A stretch of 64,000 bases of DNA. It comes from Pseudomonas morbosilactucae. Lineage in GTDB: Bacteria > Pseudomonadota > Gammaproteobacteria > Pseudomonadales > Pseudomonadaceae. How positions within the stretch are numbered: position 1 is the stretch's first letter; each line of letters starts with the position of its first letter. The stretch lies in contig NZ_JALQCW010000078.1 in assembly GCF_023241715.1 (NCBI RefSeq), positions 28,481 through 92,480 of the forward strand. The letters run 5' to 3'. Below the pieces are notes generated by a model. It was not told the origin of the DNA. It ran no database searches and saw only the letters and a list, made by a program, of their open reading frames with translations. A program made the translations under genes and the position numbers. Below are positions 51,615-60,347 of the stretch, one piece after another.

Positions 51615-52988
51615 ATGAAGCGCCCATTTGCACTCAAGACCCTGTGCTGTGCCCTGTTGGCCGCCGTTGCCCTGACCAGCGGCCTGGCCCAGGCCGCCAG
51701 CGCCGAAGACGCCGCCAAACTCGGCAAGAGCCTGACCCCGCTGGGTGGCGAGCGCGCCGGCAATGCCGACGGCAGCATCCCGGCCTGGACCGGCGGCTAC
51801 ACCCAGGTCGACCCGGCCTACAAGGCCGGCGGCAAGCGGGGTGACCCGTTCGCCAGCGACAAGCCGTTGTTCAGCATCACCAGCAAGAACCTGGCGCAGT
51901 ACGCCGACAAGCTCAGCGACGGCACCAAGGCCATGTTCAAGCGTTACCCCGAGACCTATCGCCTGGATATTTACCCGACCCGCCGCAGCGCCGCGGCGCC
52001 GCAATGGGTGTACGACAACACGGCGAAAAACGCGGTCAACGCCAAGCTGGTGGAAAGCACGGCCGGGCCGGTGCCGGAAGGCGCCTACGGCGGCATTCCA
52101 TTCCCCCTGCCGCAGAACGGCGCCGAGGTGATGTGGAACCACCTGCTGAACTGGCGCGGCACTTCGGTGGCCATGCATTTCCGGCACTACCTGATGACCG
52201 CCGACGGCAGCCAAGTGATGACCACCGACGGCAAGGCGATCCAGGAAATGCCCTATTACTACCCCGAGGGCAGCGCGGCCGGTTTCGACGGTGACTACTG
52301 GCTGTTCCGCCTGCTCAACGTTGGCCCGCCGCTGCGTGCCGGCGAGCAGATCATGGGCCGCACCAACTACAACGGCGATACCTCCCAGGCCCATGTCTAC
52401 CTGACCGGCCAGCGCCGCGTGCGCAAGTTGCCCAACGCTTGCTGCGACACGCCGACACCGGCCACCGCCGGGGTCATGAGCTTCGACGAACTCAGCGTGT
52501 TCCAGGGCCGCATGGACCGCTTCAACTGGAAGCTGGTGGGCAAGCAGGAAATCTACGTGCCCTACAACACCAACAAACTGCTGACCGCCGGCAAGCCCGA
52601 GGACTTGTTCGCCAAGCACCACATGAACCCCGACTACCTGCGCTGGGAACTGCACCGCGTGTGGGTGGTGGAAGCCGACCTGGCACCGGGCAAGCGCCAC
52701 CAGTTGCCCAAGGGCCGTTACTACTTCGACGAAGACACCTGGCAAGCGCTGCTGGGCGATCGCTGGGACGCCAACGGCCAACTGGCCAAGACCCTGTGGG
52801 CGCTGCCAGCGGTGATGCCTGACTTGCCGGCCCACGCCACTTTGTCGTCGGGGTTCTACGACCTGACTTCCGGCGCCTGGTTTATCCAGAACGTCTACAC
52901 CGGCCTGCCTGAGCAATACGGGGTGGTGGATCGCTACAAGAAGTCCGAGTTCTCGCCGGCGGCCATGGCCGGTCAAGGGGTGCGCTGA
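51615..52988 (+). CDS. DUF1329 periplasmic protein
   Basis: A 457-residue exported protein with a signal peptide (about 1-28, LAQAAS). Family landmarks are LTPLGGERAGNADGSIPAWTGG, the IYPTRRSAAAP region, KLPNACCDTPTPATAGVMSFDEL and LRWELHRVWVVEADLAPGKRH. It is thought to resemble LolA/LolB-like lipid-handling folds and may ferry hydrophobic ligands between membranes. The ATG at 51615 is chosen since GAGG lies 8 bases before it. It follows the DUF1302 gene by 12 bases. Confidence 0.9.
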   Translation: MKRPFALKTLCCALLAAVALTSGLAQAASAEDAAKLGKSLTPLGGERAGNADGSIPAWTGGYTQVDPAYKAGGKRGDPFASDKPLFSITSKNLAQYADKLSDGTKAMFKRYPETYRLDIYPTRRSAAAPQWVYDNTAKNAVNAKLVESTAGPVPEGAYGGIPFPLPQNGAEVMWNHLLNWRGTSVAMHFRHYLMTADGSQVMTTDGKAIQEMPYYYPEGSAAGFDGDYWLFRLLNVGPPLRAGEQIMGRTNYNGDTSQAHVYLTGQRRVRKLPNACCDTPTPATAGVMSFDELSVFQGRMDRFNWKLVGKQEIYVPYNTNKLLTAGKPEDLFAKHHMNPDYLRWELHRVWVVEADLAPGKRHQLPKGRYYFDEDTWQALLGDRWDANGQLAKTLWALPAVMPDLPAHATLSSGFYDLTSGAWFIQNVYTGLPEQYGVVDRYKKSEFSPAAMAGQGVR

Positions 52989-53003
52989 GTCGCCTTCGGG
53001 CAG

Positions 53004-53026
53004 GGCTGGCCACGCCGTGGCCAGCC
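53004..53026 (+). other. Intra-operon hairpin
   Basis: A 10-bp perfect stem GGCTGGCCAC / GTGGCCAGCC with loop GCC, 15 bases after the DUF1329 stop. It has no T-run. It could set differential expression by processing or partial termination between the envelope genes. Confidence 0.4.
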
Positions 53027-53057
53027 ATGGGTAACGCAGGATTTGCCGAGGTACGCA

Positions 53058-54161
53058 ATGAACAGAATTCATCAGGCCGGCCGTTGGTTAATGGCCCTGG
53101 CCTTGCCCGTCAGCGCCGGCTTGTGCCAGGCCCAACCGGCGCCGGTGGGGGAGGTGCTGGACACCCCGGCGTTGCAGGTGGCCCGCGCCGAGCAAGCGGT
53201 CATGACCGCCCTGGCTCGCGCCGGAGAACGCCTGGTGGCGGTCGGGGAACGCGGCTTGGTGCTGCTCTCTGACGACAACGGCCAACACTGGCGCCAGGCC
53301 CAAGTGCCGGTGTCGGTGAGCCTGACCGCGGTGCAGTTTGTCGACCCGCGCCAGGGCTGGGCGGTGGGCCACGCCGGGGTGGTGCTCAAGTCGGTGGACG
53401 GCGGTGAACACTGGACCCTGCAACTGGACGGGCATCAGGCCGCGCAGATCGAACGGGCGGCTGCACGCCAGGCCCTGGACAACGCGGCGGATGCCGACAG
53501 TGCCCAGGCCCGGGTGCAGAGCGCCGAACGCTTGCTGGCCGAAGGCGCCGACAAGCCGCTGCTGGCGCTGCAGTTTGTCGACGCCCGCCGCGGCCTGGTG
53601 GTGGGGGCCTATGGCCTGGCCTTGCAGACCCTGGACGGCGGCGCCACGTGGCAGTCGCTGATGGGGCAGATCGACAACCCCGGCGGTGCTCATTTGTACG
53701 CCATTGCCCATCAGGGCCCGCGCTGGTTCCTCGGCGGCGAGCAAGGCTACCTGGCCCGTTCCGAGGATGACGGCCAGTCCTTTGTCGCACTCGACAGCCC
53801 CTATGCCGGCAGCTTCTTCGCCCTGCAACTGCGGGCCGACGGCGCCTTGCTGGTGGCCGGGCTCAAGGGCCACGCCTTTGTTTCCAGCGACGGCGGCGAC
53901 AGCTTCCAGTCGCTACCGGTGGCGCAACCAGTGTCGTTCAGCGCCGCCACGCGACTGGCCGATGGCCGCGCCTTGCTGGTTAACCAGGGCGGTGCGCTGT
54001 TCCTCGGCGACGGCCCCGGCGGGGCACCTCTGCAGCCGTTTGCCCAGCCCCTGGGGCGTCCTGTCGCCGGGTTGATCCAGGCCGCGGACGGCAGCCTGGT
54101 GCTGGCCGGATTCACCGGGTTGCTGCGCTTGCCGCAACCTTCCCCTGCACAAGCGGAGTGA
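53058..54161 (+). CDS. YCF48/photosystem II assembly-like beta-propeller protein
   Basis: A 367-residue exported protein with a signal peptide ending near LCQAQ. It carries repeated BNR/YCF48-type blades: GLVLLSDDNGQHWRQAQ, GWAVGHAGVVLKSVDGGEHW, GLVVGAYGLALQTLDGGATW, GYLARSEDDGQSF and GHAFVSSDGGDSF. In proteobacteria such proteins accompany DUF1329/RND genes and probably act in the periplasm as part of a transport complex. GAGG precedes the ATG. The next gene begins 5 bases after its stop. Confidence 0.87.
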   Translation: MNRIHQAGRWLMALALPVSAGLCQAQPAPVGEVLDTPALQVARAEQAVMTALARAGERLVAVGERGLVLLSDDNGQHWRQAQVPVSVSLTAVQFVDPRQGWAVGHAGVVLKSVDGGEHWTLQLDGHQAAQIERAAARQALDNAADADSAQARVQSAERLLAEGADKPLLALQFVDARRGLVVGAYGLALQTLDGGATWQSLMGQIDNPGGAHLYAIAHQGPRWFLGGEQGYLARSEDDGQSFVALDSPYAGSFFALQLRADGALLVAGLKGHAFVSSDGGDSFQSLPVAQPVSFSAATRLADGRALLVNQGGALFLGDGPGGAPLQPFAQPLGRPVAGLIQAADGSLVLAGFTGLLRLPQPSPAQAE

Positions 54162-54165
54162 GGTT

Positions 54166-56655
54166 ATGAAGTCCTCTGAGCATTTTTCCGGCGCGGCCGG
54201 GCAGGCCTCGGCGCCGTTCGACCCGCGTTCGGGTTCGCTGATCGAGCGCCTGTTGTTCAACCACCGGCTATGGGTACTGCTGGTGTGCCTGGCGCTGACC
54301 CTGTTCCTGGGCGCGCAATCGAGCCGCGTGGAGCTCAACGCCAGTTTTGAAAAGATGATCCCCACCCAGCATCCCTACATCGCCAACTACCTGGCTCACC
54401 AGCAGGAAGTTTCGGGCCTGGGCAACGCCGTGCGCATCGCTGTGAGCCAGCGCCAGGGCGATATCTACGACGCCGATTACCTCAATACCCTGCAGGCCCT
54501 GAGTGACCGCATCTACCTGCTGCCGGGGGTGGACCGGGCCTTTATGAAGTCCCTGTGGACCCCGGCCACGCGCTGGGTGGCGGTGACCGAGGAGGGCCTG
54601 GACGGCGGCCCGGTGATCCCCGACGACTACAACGGCGATGCCAATAGCCTGGCCCAGTTGCGGCGCAACGTGCAGCTGTCCAACGAGATCGGCCAACTGG
54701 TGGCCTTCGACCAGCAATCGAGCATCATCCAGGTGCCGTTGCTGGCCCGTACCGCCGATGGCAAAGCCCTGGACTACAGCCAATTGTCCGAGCAACTGGA
54801 GGCCCTGCGCAGCCAGTACCAAAGCGACAAGATCGACATCCACATCACCGGTTTCGCCAAGAAAATGGGCGACCTGATTGCCGGCCTGAAGCAGATCCTG
54901 CTGTTCTTTGCCGTGGCAATCCTGATCACCACGTTGGTGCTCTACTGGTACACCCGCTGCGTGCGCAGCACCTTGCTGGTGGTGTTTTGCTCCCTGGTGG
55001 CGGTGGTCTGGCAACTGGGGCTGCTGCCGTTGCTCGACTATCAACTGGACCCGTATTCGGTGCTGGTGCCGTTCCTGGTGTTCGCCATCGGCATGAGCCA
55101 CGGCGCGCAAAAGATGAACGGCATCATGCAGGACATCGGCCGTGGCATGCATCGCACGGTGGCGGCGCGCTTCACCTTCCGCCGGCTGTTCCTCGCCGGG
55201 CTCACCGCCTTGCTCTGCGATGCGGTGGGGTTCGCGGTGCTGATGATTATCCAGATCCAGGTGATCCAGGACCTGGCGGTGATCGCCAGCATCGGTGTGG
55301 CGGTGCTGATTTTCACCAACCTGATCCTGCTGCCGGTGCTGCTGTCCTACGTGGGCGTCAGTGGTCGCGCGGCACAACTGAGCTTGAAGAGCGAGCGCGC
55401 CGACTTGACCGGGCAGCGGCGTCACGGTTTCTGGCGCTTTCTCGACCTGTTCACCCGCCGTCGCTGGGCCGCGCTGTGCATCGCCGTGAGCCTGGCCCTG
55501 GCGGTGCTGGGGTTTATCGTCAGCCTGCAATTGAACATCGGTGACCTTGATGCCGGCGCCCCGGAGCTGCGCGCCGACTCGCGCTACAACCGTGACGACG
55601 GCTTTATGACTCGGCACTACGGTGCCAGCAGCGACCTGTTCGCGGTGATGATCAAGACCCCGGCCGGGGCCTGTGCGCGCTACGACATCCTGCGCAAGGT
55701 GGATGCCCTGGACTGGGAACTGCGGGGCCTGCCGGGGGTGGATTCGACCAACTCCCTGGCGCTGCTCAACCGGCGCATGTTGGTGGGCCTCAGCGAAGGC
55801 AACCCCAAGTGGTACGAGCTGCAGAACAACCAGGCCATGCTCAACATGATCACCGCCGGTGCGCCCCGCGGCCTGTACAACGAAAATTGCAGCCTGCTGA
55901 CCCTCTACGCCTACCTCACTGACCACAAGGCCGCGACCCTCAACCGCCTGGTGCAGCATGTGGAGCAGTTTGCCGCTGCCAACAATAACGATGAGGTGCA
56001 ATTCCTCCTCGCCGCCGGCAACGCCGGGATCGAGGCCGCGACCAATATCGTGGTCAAGCAGGCCAGCCACGAGATGCTGTTCTGGGTCTATGGCGCGGTG
56101 ATCCTGTTGTGCCTGATTACCTTCCGTTCCTGGCGCGCGACCCTGTGCGCAGTGATCCCGCTGATGCTCACCTCGATCCTTTGCGAGGCGCTGATGGTCG
56201 GGCTGGACATCGGGGTCAAGGTCGCCACCTTGCCGGTGATCGCCCTGGGCGTCGGCATCGGCGTGGATTACGCGCTGTACGTGATGAGCATCATGCTCGG
56301 CCACCTGCGCCAGGGCAGCAGCCTGTCCGAGGCCTATTACCGGGCCCTGGTGTCCACCGGCAAGGTGGTGATGCTCACCGGCATCACCCTGGCCATCGGT
56401 GTGGCCACCTGGATCTTCTCGCCCATCAAGTTCCAGGCCGACATGGGCGTGCTGCTGGCCTTCATGTTCGTCTGGAACATGGTCGGTGCCCTGGTGCTGC
56501 TGCCGGCCCTGGCCTACTTCCTGTTGCCGGTCAGCCGCCAGGGTGTTCCCGAAGCCCTGGCTCCGAGCGTGCCGGCCACTCGCGAGCAAGGCGCCGATGC
56601 CGAGCTGTGGCGCAGCGCCCGGCCCCCAGCCTTGAGTGCCAGCTACCGCCATTGA
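54166..56655 (+). CDS. RND/MMPL-family transporter
   Basis: An 829-residue inner-membrane protein with the duplicated RND/MMPL architecture. It has one helix near residue 35-52, a periplasmic loop, five helices (about 245-405), a second helix near 430-455, a second loop, and five more helices (about 625-800) with GVGIGVDYALYVMSIML and GITLAIGVATWIFSPIKF. It belongs to the smaller predicted-exporter group linked to DUF1302/DUF1329/YCF48 genes and probably moves a lipophilic compound. It lacks the long loops of AcrB-type pumps. Confidence 0.88.
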   Translation: MKSSEHFSGAAGQASAPFDPRSGSLIERLLFNHRLWVLLVCLALTLFLGAQSSRVELNASFEKMIPTQHPYIANYLAHQQEVSGLGNAVRIAVSQRQGDIYDADYLNTLQALSDRIYLLPGVDRAFMKSLWTPATRWVAVTEEGLDGGPVIPDDYNGDANSLAQLRRNVQLSNEIGQLVAFDQQSSIIQVPLLARTADGKALDYSQLSEQLEALRSQYQSDKIDIHITGFAKKMGDLIAGLKQILLFFAVAILITTLVLYWYTRCVRSTLLVVFCSLVAVVWQLGLLPLLDYQLDPYSVLVPFLVFAIGMSHGAQKMNGIMQDIGRGMHRTVAARFTFRRLFLAGLTALLCDAVGFAVLMIIQIQVIQDLAVIASIGVAVLIFTNLILLPVLLSYVGVSGRAAQLSLKSERADLTGQRRHGFWRFLDLFTRRRWAALCIAVSLALAVLGFIVSLQLNIGDLDAGAPELRADSRYNRDDGFMTRHYGASSDLFAVMIKTPAGACARYDILRKVDALDWELRGLPGVDSTNSLALLNRRMLVGLSEGNPKWYELQNNQAMLNMITAGAPRGLYNENCSLLTLYAYLTDHKAATLNRLVQHVEQFAAANNNDEVQFLLAAGNAGIEAATNIVVKQASHEMLFWVYGAVILLCLITFRSWRATLCAVIPLMLTSILCEALMVGLDIGVKVATLPVIALGVGIGVDYALYVMSIMLGHLRQGSSLSEAYYRALVSTGKVVMLTGITLAIGVATWIFSPIKFQADMGVLLAFMFVWNMVGALVLLPALAYFLLPVSRQGVPEALAPSVPATREQGADAELWRSARPPALSASYRH

Positions 56656-56692
56656 AACAGCCCTTGCCAGAACAATAAGAGAGGACCGCTCC

Positions 56693-56809
56693 ATGAATGC
56701 CGCCTTTGTGTTTTTCCAACCGATCTGGCTGGGCCTGCTGCAGGGCCTGAGCGCCTACGGCGAAGCCTTGTGTTCGTTGCCCACCCAGGAGTCGCGCCAT
56801 GAGCCTTGA
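56693..56809 (+). CDS. Predicted 38-residue small hydrophobic protein
   Basis: A short reading frame, MNAAFVFFQPIWLG... to ...ESRHEP, preceded by a strong GAGG site 9 bases before its ATG and placed in the 143-base gap between the RND and MFS genes. Residues 4-22 are hydrophobic and could form one membrane helix or an amphipathic helix. Its stop overlaps the first codons of the MFS gene (56799), the usual sign of translational coupling. No family was recognised. It could be a small subunit of the transporter or a leader peptide for the MFS gene. Confidence 0.55.
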   Translation: MNAAFVFFQPIWLGLLQGLSAYGEALCSLPTQESRHEP

Positions 56810-58010
56810 GCGCCAGGCGGGCTTGCCGCAATCGCTGTTGCTGTTGTTCGGCAGCTGCCTGCCGGTGCTCGGTGCGGTGCTGCTGGCGCCGGTGCTGCCG
56901 CGCATGCAGCAGCACTTCGCCGAGACCCCGGGCGCCACGGTGCTGGTGCCCATTGCCCTGACATTGCCGGCGCTGGTGATTGCCCTGTTGGCGCCGTTCG
57001 CCGGGATCATCGCCGACCGGGTAGGGCGCAAGGCCCTGTTGTTGTGGGCGATGTTGCTCTACAGCCTGTGCGGGGTCTTGCCGCTGTGGCTGGAGTCGTT
57101 GCCGGCGATCGTCCTCAGCCGCGCCGGGATCGGCCTGGCCGAGGCGGCGATCATGACCTGCTGCACCACCCTGATGGGCGACTACTACCAAGGCGCCCGC
57201 CGTGAACGCCTGTTCGCCCTGCAGATGGTCGCCACCTCGCTGTCGGCCGCGCTGTTCATGGCGGTGGGCGGGGCCCTGGGGGAAAGCGGCTGGCGCACGC
57301 CCTTTGCCCTGTACGTGGTCGGCCTGGTGTTCCTGCCGTTGATGGCGCGCTGTCTGTGGGAACCCCTGGCCCAGCGTCAGCCCGACGTCGAGGCACCGCT
57401 GAACGCGGGTTTTCCCTGGGCCAGCCTGATGCCGTTGTACGCCCTGGCGCTGCTGGCGGGGTTGAGCCTGTTCGTGGTGCCGGTGCAGGCCGGTTACTTG
57501 CTTAACCTGCTGCACATCGACGGGCCGCAACAGATCGGCATGACCATGGGCGCCAATCAACTGGGGGTGCTGGCCGGGGCGTTGGGCTTTCGTCTGCTCA
57601 GTGGCTGGCGTCGGCATTACCTGCTGGCCCTGGCCTTTGTCTTGGCCGGTGGCGGCGGGGCGTTGATGGCCGGCGCCGACAGTCACGCTCAGGTGGTGCT
57701 GGCGGTGTCCCTCAATGGTTTGGGGATCGGCTTGATGTTGCCGACCTTGATCACTTGGATCATGGCCCAGGTGGACGTGACCCAGCGGGGCCGTGCCGCC
57801 GGTGGTTTCACTGCGGCGATCTTCGCCGGTGAATTCATCAGCCCGCTGGTGGTGTTGGGTATCAGCGGCGCCCTGGGCGGCACCTTGCCCCTGGCCCTGG
57901 GGGTGGTGGCCGGCCTGCAACTGCTGGTGGCCCTGTCCTGCCTGGGGCTGCAGCGCCTGGCGGGGCGGGCACTCGCCGCCACGCCGGCAGTCGCGAGCAG
58001 CGGCTCATGA
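56799..58010 (+). CDS. Major facilitator superfamily transporter
   Basis: A 403-residue inner-membrane transporter with about 12 helices. Motif A between helices 2 and 3 is GIIADRVGRKALLLWA. The start of helix 1 is SLLLLFGSCLPVLGAVLLAPVLP. It resembles drug/aromatic-acid exporters or permeases; the direction of transport is unclear. It overlaps the small ORF upstream and the SDR gene downstream (ATGA). Confidence 0.9.
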   Translation: MSLERQAGLPQSLLLLFGSCLPVLGAVLLAPVLPRMQQHFAETPGATVLVPIALTLPALVIALLAPFAGIIADRVGRKALLLWAMLLYSLCGVLPLWLESLPAIVLSRAGIGLAEAAIMTCCTTLMGDYYQGARRERLFALQMVATSLSAALFMAVGGALGESGWRTPFALYVVGLVFLPLMARCLWEPLAQRQPDVEAPLNAGFPWASLMPLYALALLAGLSLFVVPVQAGYLLNLLHIDGPQQIGMTMGANQLGVLAGALGFRLLSGWRRHYLLALAFVLAGGGGALMAGADSHAQVVLAVSLNGLGIGLMLPTLITWIMAQVDVTQRGRAAGGFTAAIFAGEFISPLVVLGISGALGGTLPLALGVVAGLQLLVALSCLGLQRLAGRALAATPAVASSGS

Positions 58011-58783
58011 ACGGGCCCTTGTTCGACCTGTCCGGCAAGGTGGCGCTGGTGACTGGTGCCACCCGCGGCATCGGCCTGGCGATTGCCCGGCTCTACGGCG
58101 AGGCCGGCGCCCGGGTGTTGATCTGCAGCGAGAACGGCGAGGACTGCGAGCGGGTGGCGAGCCAACTGCGGGAGGCGGGCCATGATGCCGTGGCGGCCGC
58201 CGCCGACTTGAGCCAGCAGGCCCAGGTCGAGGCCCTGGCCGATGATGTGCTGCAACAGTTCGGCGCAGTGGACGTGCTGGTGTGCAACGCCGGCGTGGCC
58301 CCGCACATGGGCCCCCTGGCCAGCGCCAGCGCCGAACAGTGGCAACTGACTTTCGATCTCAACCTGCACAGCGCGGTGTGGCTGAGCAACCGCCTGCTGC
58401 CGGCCATGGCCGCCCGGGGCGGCGGCCGCGTGCTGTTGATGGCCAGCATCGCCGGGGTCCGGGGCAATCGCGGGCTGGGTCTGTACGGCCTGTCCAAGGC
58501 GGCCCTGGCGCAACTGGCGCGCAACCTGGCGGTGGAGTGGGGGCCGTCGAACATCACGGTCAACGCCATCAGCCCCGGGGTGATCCACACCGAATTTGCC
58601 CGGCCCCTCACCGAGCAACCCGAGGTCATGCAACGGCGCCTGGCCCTCACGCCCCTGCGCCGGGTCGGCACGGCCGACGAGGTGGCGGCCCTGGCCCTGC
58701 TTTTGGCAGCAGCGGGCGGCGGTTTTATCAGCGGACAGAATCTGATCGTCGACGGTGGCACCACCATCGGCGACGGCAATTGA
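58007..58783 (+). CDS. Short-chain dehydrogenase/reductase
   Basis: A classical SDR of 258 residues. It has cofactor motif VTGATRGIGLAIA, VCNAGVAPHMGPL, catalytic Ser in LLMASIAGVRG, catalytic YGLSK, and C-terminal GGGFISGQNLIVDGGTTIGDG. It oxidises an alcohol or reduces a ketone with NAD(P). Coupled to the MFS gene by ATGA overlap; the cupin gene follows after 14 bases. The substrate is unknown. Confidence 0.93.
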   Translation: MNGPLFDLSGKVALVTGATRGIGLAIARLYGEAGARVLICSENGEDCERVASQLREAGHDAVAAAADLSQQAQVEALADDVLQQFGAVDVLVCNAGVAPHMGPLASASAEQWQLTFDLNLHSAVWLSNRLLPAMAARGGGRVLLMASIAGVRGNRGLGLYGLSKAALAQLARNLAVEWGPSNITVNAISPGVIHTEFARPLTEQPEVMQRRLALTPLRRVGTADEVAALALLLAAAGGGFISGQNLIVDGGTTIGDGN

Positions 58784-58797
58784 GCAAGGAGTCACAC

Positions 58798-59370
58798 ATG
58801 CAAGCACTTCCCGGTTTCAAGCGAGTGGTCACCGGCCATGACGCACACGGCCAGGCGCAGGTCGCCTCGGCGGGCCCGACGCCGAATGTTTTCCCGCTCA
58901 AGGCGGTCCCCGGCACGGTGTTTTATGAGGTGTGGAACAGCCTCGGCAGCCCGGCCGTGCTGGACAACGGCGCCGACCCCACCGACCAGCCGTTGCAACT
59001 GAGCCCCGGCGCCCAGGGCAGCGTGATCCGGGTGGTGGACATTCCACCGGACAGCGTGCAGAACCAGGTCAGCGCCGCCGATGCCGCCGCGGCCTTCGCC
59101 GAAATCGGCCAGGCCCACGCCGGCACTGGTAACACTGAGTCGCGGCACAAACTCATGCACCGCACCCAGACCCTGGACTACGGCATCGTCACCGAGGGCG
59201 AGGTGTGGCTGGTGCTGGACCAGGAAGAAGTGCACCTCAAACGCGGCGACGTGGTGGTGCAACGCGGCACCAATCACGCCTGGAGCAACCGCACCGAACA
59301 GATGGCGCGCATGGTCTTTATCCTCCTTGACGGGCGTTACGCCGAAGCTGTGCAGGGGGTGCAGGTATGA
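58798..59370 (+). CDS. Cupin-domain protein
   Basis: A 190-residue single-cupin protein. The conserved barrel lies at about residues 110-175: KLMHRTQTLDYGIVTEGEVW, LVLDQEEVHLKRGDVVVQRG and NHAWSNRTEQMARMVFILLDG. Metal-ligand type residues (His/Glu in the first motif, His in the second) are only partly present. Homologues occur beside fumarylacetoacetase-family hydrolases. AAGGAG precedes the ATG. It overlaps the next gene by ATGA. Confidence 0.85.
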   Translation: MQALPGFKRVVTGHDAHGQAQVASAGPTPNVFPLKAVPGTVFYEVWNSLGSPAVLDNGADPTDQPLQLSPGAQGSVIRVVDIPPDSVQNQVSAADAAAAFAEIGQAHAGTGNTESRHKLMHRTQTLDYGIVTEGEVWLVLDQEEVHLKRGDVVVQRGTNHAWSNRTEQMARMVFILLDGRYAEAVQGVQV

Positions 59371-60347
59371 AACTGGCCACCCTGAAAAACACCCAGCGCG
59401 ACGGCCGCCTGGTGCTGGTGTCCCGCGACTTGCGTCAGGCCCTGGACGTGGCAGCGATTGCCCCGACCCTGCAGCAGGCCATCGAGGACTGGGCCCGGGT
59501 CGAACCCGCGTTGCAGGCCTTGTCTGACGAGTTGAACGCCGGTCGTGCCGAGGGCGCCTTTACCTTCGACCCGGCCCAGGCCGCCGCGCCATTGCCTCGG
59601 GCCTGGCAATGGCTGGATGGCTCGGCATTCCTTAGCCACGGCGCGTTGATGCAGAAAGCCTTTGCCCTGGACCCCATCGACGACGCCGAGCGCATTCCGC
59701 TGATCTACCAGGGTGCTGGTGATGATTTTCAGGGCGGTCGCGACCCGCTGCGCCTGCCCAGTGAACAGCACGGTATCGACTTTGAAGGCGAGTTCGCGGT
59801 GCTGTTGGACGAGGTGCCGCTGGGCTGCCCGGCGCAGCAAGCGGCGGGGCATATCAAGCTGATCCTGCAACTCAACGACGTCAGTCTGCGGGCCCTGGCC
59901 CCTAGGGAGATGAAGACCGGTTTCGGCTTCCTGCAGGCCAAGCCTTCGTCGAGCTTCGCCGCCGTGGCCATTACCCCGGACGAGCTGGGTGCCGCCTGGC
60001 ACGACTGCCGGGTGCACCTGCCATTGCAGGTGGAGTGGAACGGCCAGTGGTTCGGCGCGCCCCAGGGCGGCGCCATGCATTTCGGCTTTGACCAGTTGAT
60101 TGCCCACGCGGCCCTGACCCGGCGCCTGAGCGCCGGCACCTTGATTGGCTCCGGCACCGTCTCCAATGCCGATCGCAGCGTGGGTTCGGCGTGTATTTCC
60201 GAGCGCCGGGCCATCGAGATGATCGAACACGGCGCGCCGCGCACCGGGTTTATGCAGTTTGGCGACCGGGTGCGCATGGAGGTTCTGGGCCTGGATGGCC
60301 AGTCGCTGTTCGGCGGCATCGACCAGCAGGTGCTGCCATGCGCGTGA
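59367..60347 (+). CDS. Fumarylacetoacetate hydrolase-family protein
   Basis: A 326-residue FAH-family enzyme. The metal-binding region IDFEGEFAVLLDEVPLG, LILQLNDVSLRAL and the late GSGTVSNADRS match the bacterial FAH type. It typically hydrolyses a carbon-carbon bond in 2,4-dioxo or fumarylpyruvate-like ring-fission products. Within this island it is a candidate for cleaving the product of the VOC dioxygenase, competing with the alpha/beta hydrolase at 41110. ATGA overlap upstream and 10-base overlap downstream. Confidence 0.88.
   Translation: MKLATLKNTQRDGRLVLVSRDLRQALDVAAIAPTLQQAIEDWARVEPALQALSDELNAGRAEGAFTFDPAQAAAPLPRAWQWLDGSAFLSHGALMQKAFALDPIDDAERIPLIYQGAGDDFQGGRDPLRLPSEQHGIDFEGEFAVLLDEVPLGCPAQQAAGHIKLILQLNDVSLRALAPREMKTGFGFLQAKPSSSFAAVAITPDELGAAWHDCRVHLPLQVEWNGQWFGAPQGGAMHFGFDQLIAHAALTRRLSAGTLIGSGTVSNADRSVGSACISERRAIEMIEHGAPRTGFMQFGDRVRMEVLGLDGQSLFGGIDQQVLPCA

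Noticed and set aside
48654..53072. Very long open frame on the minus strand (over 1400 codons)
   Set aside because: It runs antisense through the FAD monooxygenase, DUF1302 and DUF1329 genes. Its composition (His/Gln/Val/Gly-rich) is typical of antisense frames in GC-rich DNA and it has no domain resemblance.
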